Source: Magnetococcales bacterium
Lineage (GTDB): Bacteria > Pseudomonadota > Magnetococcia > Magnetococcales > Magnetaquicoccaceae
Length of the DNA: 48,092 bases
Direction of reading: 5' to 3'
Assembly: GCA_015231915.1 (NCBI GenBank)
Contig: JADGAR010000027.1
Location: 1-48,092 of the forward strand
In this document: one piece after another, positions 18,295 through 25,657 of the stretch
How positions within the stretch are numbered: position 1 is the stretch's first letter
Layout of the letters: each line of letters begins with the position of its first letter
The notes under the pieces: generated by a model
The model's input: only the letters and a program-made list of their open reading frames with translations
Told to the model about the DNA's origin: nothing
Databases searched by the model: none
Translations under genes and position numbers: made by a program

Positions 18295-19161
18295 GCGCTC
18301 ACCATCAATGGCAGCATCGCATCCCTCAATGCCCGTCGTCAGCTCGACAAGCACACCGACGCATTGAGCAAGACCTTTCAGCGCCTCTCCTCCGGGATGC
18401 GCGTCAACACCTCGAAGGACGACGCCGCCGGCCTGGCCATCGTCAACCGCATGATCGCCCAGATCCGGGGCATGAATGCCGCCGTGCGCAACGCCAATGA
18501 CGGCATCTCCCTCACCCAGGTGGCGGAAGGTGCCCTGAACGAAACCACCGCCGCCCTGCAAAGGATCCGGGAACTGGCCGTGCAGGCGTCCAACTCCACC
18601 TACAGCTCCACGGATCGCCTGAACCTCAACAACGAGGTCAAGCAGATGCTGACGGAAGTCCGCCGCATCGCCGAAACCACCAAGTTCAACGGCGTGCTCC
18701 TGCTGGGCGGCAGCGCCGATGGCGGGCGGGTGGCCACCGCCTCCCTGTTCACCGGCAAGTTCCAGATCGGCGGGGACATGGGGCAGACCCTCACCGTCTC
18801 CATCGGCGCCGCCGATACTTCGACCCTGGGACTCGGCAAGGCCGGCTCCCTGATCGGTGTCTCCCTGCGGGGTTCCGCCAGCGCTGCCATCGGTCGCATC
18901 GACTCGGCCCTGGACAGCGTTTCCGCCCTGCGTGCCACCCTGGGCGCAGCGCAATCCCGCTTCGAGAACATCATCGCCTCCCTCTCCAACGTGGTGGAGA
19001 ACACGGACGCGGCCCGTTCCCGGATTCAGGATGCGGATATCGCCCTGGAAACCGCCAACCTGACCAAGCAGACCATCCTGCAACAGGCAGGCGTGGCCAT
19101 CCTGGCCCAGGCCAACCAGCAGCCCACCATCGCCCTGGCGCTGATGTCCAACGGTCGCTGA
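18292..19161 (+). CDS. fliC: Flagellin 1
   Basis: A 289-residue filament protein with conserved ends and a short variable centre. The N-terminal D0/D1 region shows [38 protein letters not shown] and [18 protein letters not shown]; the C-terminal D1/D0 region shows [20 protein letters not shown] and [19 protein letters not shown]. It stands as a single gene with its own sigma28-type promoter and a strong terminator. The ATG at 18292 follows CAGGAG. The upstream ATG at 18256 was rejected because of that site. Confidence 0.95.
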   Translation: MALTINGSIASLNARRQLDKHTDALSKTFQRLSSGMRVNTSKDDAAGLAIVNRMIAQIRGMNAAVRNANDGISLTQVAEGALNETTAALQRIRELAVQASNSTYSSTDRLNLNNEVKQMLTEVRRIAETTKFNGVLLLGGSADGGRVATASLFTGKFQIGGDMGQTLTVSIGAADTSTLGLGKAGSLIGVSLRGSASAAIGRIDSALDSVSALRATLGAAQSRFENIIASLSNVVENTDAARSRIQDADIALETANLTKQTILQQAGVAILAQANQQPTIALALMSNGR

Positions 19162-19170
19162 TTGCCGCAA

Positions 19171-21066
19171 TCACCCACCCCCCACCGCGCGGGGGGTGGG
19201 TCTTTGTTTTTTTGTGAAATTTTGCAAATCCGTAACGATACGCATGACGACTTCGTGCCAGTTGCCTGGTTCGCTCTGGCGGTAAAGCCGCATCCCCTCC
19301 GGATACCAGGGGGTGGTGTTCCCTTCCTGCCCCCAGCGCCAGTCCGCATTCCAGGCGAGCATCACCCAGCAGGGTCTCGCCAATGCCCCGGTCAGATGGG
19401 CCACCGCAGAATCACTGCAAATCACCAGATCCAGTTGCGCCACGATGGCGGCGGTCTGCGCGAAATCTGCCACCAGGTCGCCGGCGTTCAGAAGCGGCTG
19501 GTCCCGGGGAGGAAATCGCGCCTCTTGCGCCCCGGCCCCCTTTTGCAGGGAGACAAAGGCGATCCCAGGCACGGACCAAAGCGGCGCCAGGGTCGTCAAT
19601 CCCGGCAGGGAGCGGGCGCGATCCCCGTGAAAATTCGGATTGCCCCGCCACGCCAACCCCACCCGGCAAGGGGCGCTCGGCAGCCGCGCCCGCCAGTGGG
19701 CGATCCGTTCCTCCGGGACGCGCAAAGCGGGCAGGGAGGCCGGAATGGTCCCCAGATGCCAGGGAATGGACATGGGAAAGGTCTGTAAATCGGCAACGGG
19801 TTCTTCTGCCTGTTCGCCCCTGGTCAGGACCCGGTCCACCCCGTCCAGCGAGGCCAGCAACCCCTGCAGGGCCGGTTCGCACACCAGCGTGACCCGCCGT
19901 GCCCCCATGGCCTTGAGCAGCGGGGCGAAACGGCTGAACTGAATCTGATCGCCGAACCCCTGCTCGGCCAGGATCCGGATCGAGCGCCCCGTCAACGCCT
20001 CCCCCTGCCAGAAGGGCACACCGCAATCCGCCGGATCGGCGCTCGCCTCGGCGCGTGCGGGGTGATGGCGCGCCTCGTACAGGGGCCAACCCTCGTCGAA
20101 ACGGCCCAGCGTCAACAGCAGATGCCCCAGATTGCACCGGGTGTCCGGACATTCTGGCCGGATGCGCAGGGCTTCCCGGAAACAGATCTCGGCCTCGCGC
20201 CACTTTTTTCCGTCCGCCAGGCAGTTGCCCAGATTGTTCAAGGTATCCGGATGGTTCGGTTCGAGACCCAGGGCCTCCCGGCAGGCGGCCTCGGCCCGCG
20301 CGGTCTCCCCCATGCGGCGGTAGAGATCGCCCAGTCCCCGCAAGGCGCTGGCGCGGGCCGTTTCCCTGGTCATGGCGTTCGAGAGCAGTTCTTCCGCCTC
20401 CGGATAACGGCGCATGGCGGTCAGCAGCATCCCCAGATTGAGCAGGGCGTCGTCATGATCCGGCTGGATTCGCAATGCCTCCCGGTATGCCCCTTCCGCC
20501 TCCTCGAATCGGCCCATCTTCTTCAGGACCACCCCCAGGTTGCCCAGGATGCCGGCATGTCCGGGCCGGCCATCGAGGGCCAGGCGATAGGCCGCTTCCG
20601 CTTCGGCAAAACGGCGCCGGTCCACCAGCAGGTTGCCCAGATTGTTGCAGGTCGTCACATGGCCGGGCCGGATGCGCAACGCCTCCCGATAGGCGGTCTC
20701 CGCCTCGGTGGCGTCCTGCCGTTTGGCCAGCAGGTTGCCCAGATGGCACCATGCCTCGGCATCCTCCGGGCAAAAGTGCAGCAATTGGCGGAATTCGGTC
20801 TCGGCTTCCGCGTCCCGTCCCTGTTGGGTCAACAGATTGCCCAGGTGGAAGCGGGCATCGGCATGCTCCGGGCGGATGGCCAGGGCGGCCCGGCAGGCCG
20901 CTTCGGCGGCTTCGGGTTGCTGCAGTTCCATCCGGCAGGCCGCCGCCAGAGTCAGGAGATTGGCGTTCGGCGCACCGTTCGCCAGACCTGCCTCGGCCAT
21001 GGTCAGTGCCTGTGCGTATTGCTGCGCATGATAGTGGGCCAGGGCGTCACGTTCCGGAGTGGTCAT
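19171..21066 (-). CDS. TPR-repeat protein with C-terminal glycosyltransferase-like domain
   Basis: A 631-residue protein. About residues 5-385 are ten or more tetratricopeptide repeats (for example AEAAYRLALDGRPGHAGILG, EEAEGAYREALRIQPDHDDA). The C-terminal part (about 390-631) has GRSIRILAEQGFGDQIQFSR, GLAWRGNP and the late motif ICSDSAVAHLTGAL, features of heptosyltransferase-like (GT-B, family 9) folds often attached to TPRs. Such proteins near flagellins often modify flagellin or other surface proteins; here that is inferred from position between flagellin 1 and the nucleotidyltransferase operon. The start is either ATG 21066 or ATG 21087, neither with a good ribosome site. Confidence 0.75.
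   Translation of the reverse strand: MTTPERDALAHYHAQQYAQALTMAEAGLANGAPNANLLTLAAACRMELQQPEAAEAACRAALAIRPEHADARFHLGNLLTQQGRDAEAETEFRQLLHFCPEDAEAWCHLGNLLAKRQDATEAETAYREALRIRPGHVTTCNNLGNLLVDRRRFAEAEAAYRLALDGRPGHAGILGNLGVVLKKMGRFEEAEGAYREALRIQPDHDDALLNLGMLLTAMRRYPEAEELLSNAMTRETARASALRGLGDLYRRMGETARAEAACREALGLEPNHPDTLNNLGNCLADGKKWREAEICFREALRIRPECPDTRCNLGHLLLTLGRFDEGWPLYEARHHPARAEASADPADCGVPFWQGEALTGRSIRILAEQGFGDQIQFSRFAPLLKAMGARRVTLVCEPALQGLLASLDGVDRVLTRGEQAEEPVADLQTFPMSIPWHLGTIPASLPALRVPEERIAHWRARLPSAPCRVGLAWRGNPNFHGDRARSLPGLTTLAPLWSVPGIAFVSLQKGAGAQEARFPPRDQPLLNAGDLVADFAQTAAIVAQLDLVICSDSAVAHLTGALARPCWVMLAWNADWRWGQEGNTTPWYPEGMRLYRQSEPGNWHEVVMRIVTDLQNFTKKQRPTPRAVGGG
19173..19214 (+). terminator. 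Strong rho-independent terminator of flagellin 1
   Basis: ACCCACCCCCC (19173-19183) pairs perfectly with GGGGGGTGGGT (19191-19201), followed by a T-rich tract ending in TTTTTTT. The stem also encodes the last residues of the convergent TPR gene, whose stop lies at 19171. Confidence 0.9.
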
Positions 21067-21120
21067 GGTTTTCAATTGGGGGATCATCCGGTTGCGAGGA
21101 GTGGATGGTTGAGCGGCTCT

Positions 21121-21136
21121 GCATGAAGAATGCCAT
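21121..21136 (-). promoter_or_regulatory. Possible sigma54-type promoter of the TPR/glycosyltransferase gene
   Basis: On the minus strand ATGGCATTCTTCATGC has TGGCA and TGC with the 12-bp GG-to-GC register expected for sigma54, differing from consensus at three positions. The predicted start near 21109 is suitable for ATG 21066 or 21087. Confidence 0.4.
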
Positions 21137-21169
21137 GCGCAACCGTGGCGGTTCGGGTCGTTTGTGCGG

Positions 21170-21187
21170 TTGGAATGGATTTTGCTT
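21170..21187 (+). promoter_or_regulatory. Sigma54-type promoter of the modification operon
   Basis: TTGGAATGGATTTTGCTT matches TTGGCACG-N4-TTGCTT with exact spacing: TTGG and TTGCTT are perfect and two of the middle bases differ. The predicted start near 21197 gives a 39-nt leader. It resembles the elements before flgK and fliW2. Confidence 0.6.
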
Positions 21188-21235
21188 ATAAATTCCCTAT
21201 TGTTATCGGAACAACGCCCAGGCAGAGTCGCTTCC

Positions 21236-22474
21236 ATGGATGCTTCCCCCTTCAAAATTTCCGTACACCACATTGGCGGACGTGCCGGCACACGCCCCTA
21301 TCCCCATCTGAACTGGCTGGAACCGGCGGTCGAAAACGTCCTCTACGATGCCGATCCCTCCTGCCTGGAGCAGATCCGGCAGGTGTGGAACATGCAATGC
21401 ACCGTGCTTCCCTACTGCATCGGCAAAAGTCGGGAAGAGGCCCTCTTTCATCTCACCTACGACCGGTACGGCTCCTCCCTGTTGACCTGTCGCCCGGAGT
21501 ACGACAACCTTTACCTGTACAGTCGGCAGTTCAACCTGGATTACGACCCGCGCTCCCATCAAACCGCCGCCAGCGTGCCGGTGACCCTCCATTCCCTGGA
21601 TGAACTGTTTCCCCACACGGCCCCCCCCGTCCAGGCGCCCAATTTCCTCTCCCTGGACGCCGAAGGGGCGGAATACGACATCCTGCAAGGGGCTGCGGAC
21701 CTGTTGCGCACCTCCATTCACGGCGTCTATACCGAGGTGCAGTTCATGCGCCGCTTCGTCGGGCAGCATTCGCTCCAGGAGATCGACGACCTGCTGGAGC
21801 GTCATGGCTTTGTCCTGATCGAAATCCGTCAGACCAACGTCCTGTCCATGGAGGTGTGTCGCCCCATCGGGCTGCGCGACCACGGGACGGTGAACAGCGG
21901 GGATGTCCTGTTTTTGAAAAAACCGCAAAGCATCCTGGCCGATCACCCGGACCCATTCGTCTCCCTGTTGCAGGCTGCGGTCACCGCCCTGGTCTTCCAT
22001 CATTTCTCCTTTGCCCTGAACTACCTGGACGCCTTCGTCGCCAGGGGTGGCGAGGCCTGGCTGGACGCCTGCGCCGAGGGGGTGCCGGATTATGTACACG
22101 TCATGAAAAGCATCATTAAAACCGTGCGCAACTATCCGCGGCTGACCCCGGTTCGTTTCACCCAACTCTATCTTACCCCCGAAGATGCCGCCGCGCGTTT
22201 TGCCGCAGTGCCCTCCGGCCAAGGTACGCCCCTCACCTGCGCCTCGCTCTTCGATGATTATCTGCGCAGCCTCGACATGACACCCGAGCAGTTCCGGCTG
22301 CAGGTGAATCATCTGCTCGGTGAGCACTATTTCGGGGTGGAGGAGATCCTGCGTCTGCTGGACATGGCGCCCCTGGCGGATCTCATTCGCGAAGGCCGGT
22401 TGCAGCAGATCCGGGGACTCTGCTCGAGATTGCGCATTCCCATCGAGCAGACTGCGGGGAGCGGTCGGGCATGA
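21236..22474 (+). CDS. FkbM-family methyltransferase with unknown C-terminal domain
   Basis: A 412-residue protein, longer than simple FkbM enzymes. Residues about 1-230 form a SAM-dependent methyltransferase of the FkbM type: an early LEPAVENVLYDADPS region and the hallmark NFLSLDAEGAEYDILQGA (about 136-153). The C-terminal 180 residues are helical, start near HHFSFALNYLDAF and are not recognised. FkbM enzymes O-methylate sugars or polyketides. It leads a five-gene operon; the next ATG overlaps its stop by 4 bp. It is the likely methyl donor enzyme or a transferase fusion for the modification made by the downstream genes. The start codon is ATG 21236; the ribosome site is weak. Confidence 0.75.
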   Translation: MDASPFKISVHHIGGRAGTRPYPHLNWLEPAVENVLYDADPSCLEQIRQVWNMQCTVLPYCIGKSREEALFHLTYDRYGSSLLTCRPEYDNLYLYSRQFNLDYDPRSHQTAASVPVTLHSLDELFPHTAPPVQAPNFLSLDAEGAEYDILQGAADLLRTSIHGVYTEVQFMRRFVGQHSLQEIDDLLERHGFVLIEIRQTNVLSMEVCRPIGLRDHGTVNSGDVLFLKKPQSILADHPDPFVSLLQAAVTALVFHHFSFALNYLDAFVARGGEAWLDACAEGVPDYVHVMKSIIKTVRNYPRLTPVRFTQLYLTPEDAAARFAAVPSGQGTPLTCASLFDDYLRSLDMTPEQFRLQVNHLLGEHYFGVEEILRLLDMAPLADLIREGRLQQIRGLCSRLRIPIEQTAGSGRA

Positions 22475-23184
22475 GGGCGGTGATCCTCGCGGCGGGTCGC
22501 GGCAGCCGCATGGGCAGCCTGACCGACGAACGGCCCAAATGCCTGGTGGAACTGCACGGCAGACCGTTGCTGGAGTGGCAGTTGTCCGCCCTGAGCGCTG
22601 CCGGGATCCAGGCCATCGCCCTGGTGACCGGCTATCGCCGCGAGATGCTGGCCGGGCGCGTCGCCACGGAGTTTTACAACCCGCGCTGGGCGGAAACCAA
22701 CATGGTCGCTTCGCTGGCTTGCGCCTCGTCCTGGCTGGAGGAGGGGACGTGCATCGTCAGTTACTCGGACATCTTCTACGATGCCGGGGCCGTTGCCTCT
22801 CTCATGGCCACTCCGGCCTTGCTGGCGGTCACCTACGATCCCAACTGGCGCGCCCTGTGGGAACGGCGCTTCGGCGACCCCCTGCGCGATGCGGAGAGCT
22901 TCCGTCTGGATGGGCAGGGCGGTCTGCGGGAGATCGGCAACCGTCCCGGATCGGTTGAGGAGGTGGAGGGCCAATACATGGGGCTGTTGCGTTTCACGCC
23001 GGAGGGGTGGGCCGAGGTGAGCCGGATCCGCGCCGCGCTTTCTGGCGAGGAGGCCGACCGCATGCACATGACCGGCACCCTGCAAAAGGTGATCGAGGCG
23101 GGCCGGGTGACGGTGGCCGCCATTCCCTATCCCCGTGTCTGGGGGGAGGTGGATTCACCGGATGACCTGGCGGCCTGCCAATGA
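22471..23184 (+). CDS. Nucleotidyltransferase, candidate CTP:phosphoglutamine cytidylyltransferase
   Basis: A 237-residue NTP-transferase (GT-A-like fold) with the signature LAAGRGSRMGSLTDERPKCL at residues 6-25, GRPLLEWQL, and acidic metal-site residues in SYSDIFYDAG. The family includes LicC-type CTP transferases. In C. jejuni the homologous position is Cj1416, which joins CMP to L-glutamine phosphate. The assignment here rests on the neighbours (CysC-like kinase, C26 hydrolase, methyltransferase) rather than on substrate residues; phosphocholine or a sugar phosphate is the alternative. It overlaps both flanking genes by 4 bp. Confidence 0.7.
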   Translation: MRAVILAAGRGSRMGSLTDERPKCLVELHGRPLLEWQLSALSAAGIQAIALVTGYRREMLAGRVATEFYNPRWAETNMVASLACASSWLEEGTCIVSYSDIFYDAGAVASLMATPALLAVTYDPNWRALWERRFGDPLRDAESFRLDGQGGLREIGNRPGSVEEVEGQYMGLLRFTPEGWAEVSRIRAALSGEEADRMHMTGTLQKVIEAGRVTVAAIPYPRVWGEVDSPDDLAACQ

Positions 23185-23729
23185 GCGGATCGGCCATGGA
23201 GGAACTCCGGGTGCTCTGGATCACCGGTCTGTCCGGCGCCGGGAAGAGCACCCTGGCCAGGGAAGTGACGGGGCGGTTGCGGGCCATGGGCCGGTTCGTC
23301 CTGCTGCTGGACGGGGACGAGTTGCGGGAGGTGTTCGGCGCGGTGGCGGCCAACACGGCCAATCACGGACGGGAGGGGCGTCTGGCATTGGCCATGCAAT
23401 ACGCCCGACTGTGTCGGGTGCTGGCCGGGCAGGGGGCGCTGGTGGTGATCGCGACCATCTCCTTGTTCCGGGAGGTCCATGCCTGGAACCGGCAACATCT
23501 GCCGGGATATTTCGAGGTGTACCTGAAGGTTCCCCTGGAGGAGTTGCAAAGGCGCGACCCCAAGGGGATCTATCGCCGGTTCGCGAGCGGGGAATTGACG
23601 AATGTGGCCGGGTTGGACATGCCGGTGGACGAACCGGAGGGAGCGGACTGGGTGGTCGATTTCGTGCCGGGGCGGTCGGTGGCGGCCCTGGCGGAGGCGT
23701 GGTTCGAGCGCATGCATGGAGAAGAGTGA
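23181..23729 (+). CDS. CysC-like P-loop kinase, candidate cytidine diphosphoramidate kinase
   Basis: A 182-residue kinase related to adenylylsulfate kinase: Walker A GLSGAGKST (16-24), LLDGDELREVF, and the late segment RRDPKGIYRRF then GLDMPVDEPEG. However, the APS-kinase DLGFSxxDRxENIRR region is replaced by AANTANHGREGRLALAMQYA, and FISPFR by TISLFR. No sulfate-assimilation gene is near. In C. jejuni Cj1415 is a CysC look-alike that phosphorylates the ribose 3'-OH of cytidine diphosphoramidate, and the same role is proposed here. A true APS kinase is the less likely alternative. Confidence 0.7.
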   Translation: MSGSAMEELRVLWITGLSGAGKSTLAREVTGRLRAMGRFVLLLDGDELREVFGAVAANTANHGREGRLALAMQYARLCRVLAGQGALVVIATISLFREVHAWNRQHLPGYFEVYLKVPLEELQRRDPKGIYRRFASGELTNVAGLDMPVDEPEGADWVVDFVPGRSVAALAEAWFERMHGEE

Positions 23730-23732
23730 AAG

Positions 23733-24482
23733 ATGAAAACCGAGTGGGATTACACCACGTTGGCGGATGCCTATCTGAAGCGTCCCGATTACGCGGATGC
23801 CGCCATCGACGCGATGCTGGCGATTGCGGGGATTGCGGGGGGTGCGCCGGTGTGCGACGTGGGCGCCGGGGTGGCGCACCTGACCCTGATGCTGGCCGCG
23901 CGCGGTCTGCGCGTGACCGCAGTGGAGCCGAACGACGCCATGCGTGCCAATGGTATGCGGCGCACGAGCGGCCTGGCAGGGGTGCGGTGGTGCGAGGGGA
24001 GCGGCGAGGCGACCGGTCAGGAGGAGCGCGCATTCTCCATGGTGACGTTCGGCAGTTCGTTCAACGTGTGTGATCGTCCCGCCGCCCTGCGGGAGACGGC
24101 GCGCATCCTCGCGCCGAACGGCTGGTTCGCCTGCATGTGGAACCACCGTCAACTCGACGATCCGATTCAGTCGGCCATCGAGTCCATCATCAAGCAGCGG
24201 GTGCAAAACTACGGCTACGGCACGCGCCGGGAAGATCAGACCGAGGTGATCGACGCCAGCGGGCGGTTCGGTCCGGTGGTCCATCTGGATGCGCGGGTGA
24301 TGCACGAGCAGACCATCGAGGAGTGCGTGGAGGCCTGGCGTTCCCATGCCACCCTGCAACGGCAGGCTGGGGAGGCCTTTGCTCCGGTGATTGCGGCCAT
24401 CGAGGATCATTTGCGTTCCCTCGGGCAGCCGGTCATTCGGATTCCCTACACGACCAACATCTGGGTCGCGAGGTTGCGTTGA
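23733..24482 (+). CDS. Class I SAM-dependent methyltransferase
   Basis: A 249-residue methyltransferase of the UbiE/Methyltransf_11 type. Motif I is VCDVGAGVAHLTLML (about 39-53), the acidic post-I strand is VTAVEPNDAM, and motif III lies around ARILAPNGWFACMWNH. It sits inside the operon 3 bp after the kinase gene. By position it matches the small methyltransferases Cj1419/Cj1420, which are linked to the O-methyl group of the phosphoramidate. Which of this enzyme and the FkbM protein does that step cannot be told from sequence. Confidence 0.78.
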   Translation: MKTEWDYTTLADAYLKRPDYADAAIDAMLAIAGIAGGAPVCDVGAGVAHLTLMLAARGLRVTAVEPNDAMRANGMRRTSGLAGVRWCEGSGEATGQEERAFSMVTFGSSFNVCDRPAALRETARILAPNGWFACMWNHRQLDDPIQSAIESIIKQRVQNYGYGTRREDQTEVIDASGRFGPVVHLDARVMHEQTIEECVEAWRSHATLQRQAGEAFAPVIAAIEDHLRSLGQPVIRIPYTTNIWVARLR

Positions 24483-25081
24483 CCGGCCTGCTGGTGGCGG
24501 TCACCCAGCGGGTCGATGGGGTGCCGGGGCGTGATGAGCGGCGAGACGCGCTGGATCAGCGGCTGGCGGCCTTCCTGGGGGAGGCGGGTTGGTACGCGGT
24601 GCCGGTGCCCAATCTCCTCGGAGAGCTTCTGGGTGCGTGGTTGAACCGGGTGCGACCGGCTGGGGTGGTGCTCTCCGGCGGCAATGATCTCGGGGCCTGT
24701 CCGGAACGGGATGCCACCGAGCGGCGTTTGCTGGTTTGGGCGGGGGCGATGTCCCTGCCGGTGGTGGGCATCTGCCGGGGGATGCAGATGTTGGCCGTGC
24801 ATGCGGGCGGGAGCCTGCGCAAGGTCTCCGGGCATGTGGCCACCCGGCACGGGTTGCTAGGCGACGTGCGGGGCGAGGTCAACAGTTTTCATCAGTTCGT
24901 CCTGGCCGACGTGCCGCCCGGTTATCTGGTGACCGCGCGCGCCCCGGACGGGGTCATCGAGGCCATCCGGCACGAGCGACTGCCCTGGGTGGGGTGCATG
25001 TGGCATCCGGAGCGGGAGGCTCCCTTCGTGGCGGCGGATCTCACGCGGATGGGGGCGTGGCTGGCCAGTCCGCCTCGCTGA
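24479..25081 (+). CDS. Peptidase C26 amidohydrolase, candidate gamma-glutamyl-CDP-amidate hydrolase
   Basis: A 200-residue class I glutamine-amidotransferase-like hydrolase with a complete triad: Cys99 in GICRGMQM, His176 and Glu178 in MWHPERE. Close relatives cut gamma-glutamyl amides, such as PuuD; Cj1417 of C. jejuni removes glutamate from gamma-glutamyl-CDP-amidate to give cytidine diphosphoramidate. At 200 residues it is shorter than PuuD and similar in size to Cj1417. The likely start is TTG 24479, overlapping the preceding stop as TTGA; GTG 24493 is an alternative. Its 3' end overlaps a convergent Rpn remnant by 41 bp. Confidence 0.75.
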   Translation: MTGLLVAVTQRVDGVPGRDERRDALDQRLAAFLGEAGWYAVPVPNLLGELLGAWLNRVRPAGVVLSGGNDLGACPERDATERRLLVWAGAMSLPVVGICRGMQMLAVHAGGSLRKVSGHVATRHGLLGDVRGEVNSFHQFVLADVPPGYLVTARAPDGVIEAIRHERLPWVGCMWHPEREAPFVAADLTRMGAWLASPPR

Positions 25082-25535
25082 ACACCTCCTGCCAGCCGGG
25101 CGCATCCAGAATCCGATCCATCCAACGGTGCAAGGCCTCCTGGTCGGCGGTCATCACATGGGCCTCGACCCACTCCGGCAATTCTGGGAAACGGCGCTGC
25201 AGGATTTGCATGAGGCTCTTGGCCATCCCGATGCGCTCGCCTGCCCGTGTGCCTTCCTGTTTGCCTTCCTGTTTGCCTTCCTGTTTGCCTTCCTGTCTGC
25301 CTTCCTGTCTGCCTGCCTGGATGCCTTCCTGTCTGCCTGCCTGGATGCCTTCCTGTCTGCCTGCCTGGATACCTTCCTGCCTGATCTTTTGCAGAAGTTC
25401 GTTGGCTCCGGGCAGTCGGGCGAGTTCCTCGCCGGGCAGGACGGACAACATTTTCATGGCCCATTCCTTACCAATGGCGATCACATCCTCGACAGTGAGT
25501 TCCTCCTCGTCCTGATCCAGAAACGCTGTCTTCAT
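25041..25535 (-). CDS. C-terminal part of an Rpn-family nuclease/transposase-like protein (truncated)
   Basis: A 164-residue open frame from an ATG with a good ribosome site (AGGAG, 8 bp). It matches the tail of Rpn (PD-(D/E)XK, YhgA-like) proteins: MKTAFLDQDEEELTVEDVIA, then a repeated Gln/Glu/Gly stretch, then RRFPELPEWVEAHV. The nuclease domain is absent. The reading frame stays open upstream of the ATG to about 25660 and reads like the middle of the same family (DEWHKAFASIDG, FDHIMLGIRRTR), so the gene has lost its 5' part exactly where the phosphatase gene ends. It is probably a remnant; translation of the tail alone is possible. Confidence 0.65.
   Translation of the reverse strand: MKTAFLDQDEEELTVEDVIAIGKEWAMKMLSVLPGEELARLPGANELLQKIRQEGIQAGRQEGIQAGRQEGIQAGRQEGRQEGKQEGKQEGKQEGTRAGERIGMAKSLMQILQRRFPELPEWVEAHVMTADQEALHRWMDRILDAPGWQEVFSEADWPATPPSA
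25250..25385 (-). repeat. In-frame tandem repeats encoding QEGx/QAGR units
   Basis: On the minus strand, 24-bp units encoding QEGIQAGR are followed by 12-bp units encoding QEGR or QEGK. All units are multiples of three, so copy-number change would keep the frame. Such tracts are typical of the linker in Rpn-family proteins. Confidence 0.85.
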
Positions 25536-25657
25536 GCGTGTTCTCCTGATGCCCAACATGATATGGTCGAACTGGAGCGACGTGCTGGCGTCATTGCGCC
25601 CATCGATGCTGGCGAATGCCTTGTGCCACTCATCGGGGCGGCTTGCGGCATGGCGGC

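Noticed and set aside
23181-23729. Sulfate-assimilation role (true CysC) for the kinase
   Set aside because: No sulfate adenylyltransferase or PAPS reductase is nearby, the APS-binding region is not conserved, and the neighbours point to phosphoramidate chemistry.
25250-25385. Short direct repeats considered as a CRISPR array or minisatellite
   Set aside because: There are no unique spacers, and all units are in frame within a protein-coding linker.
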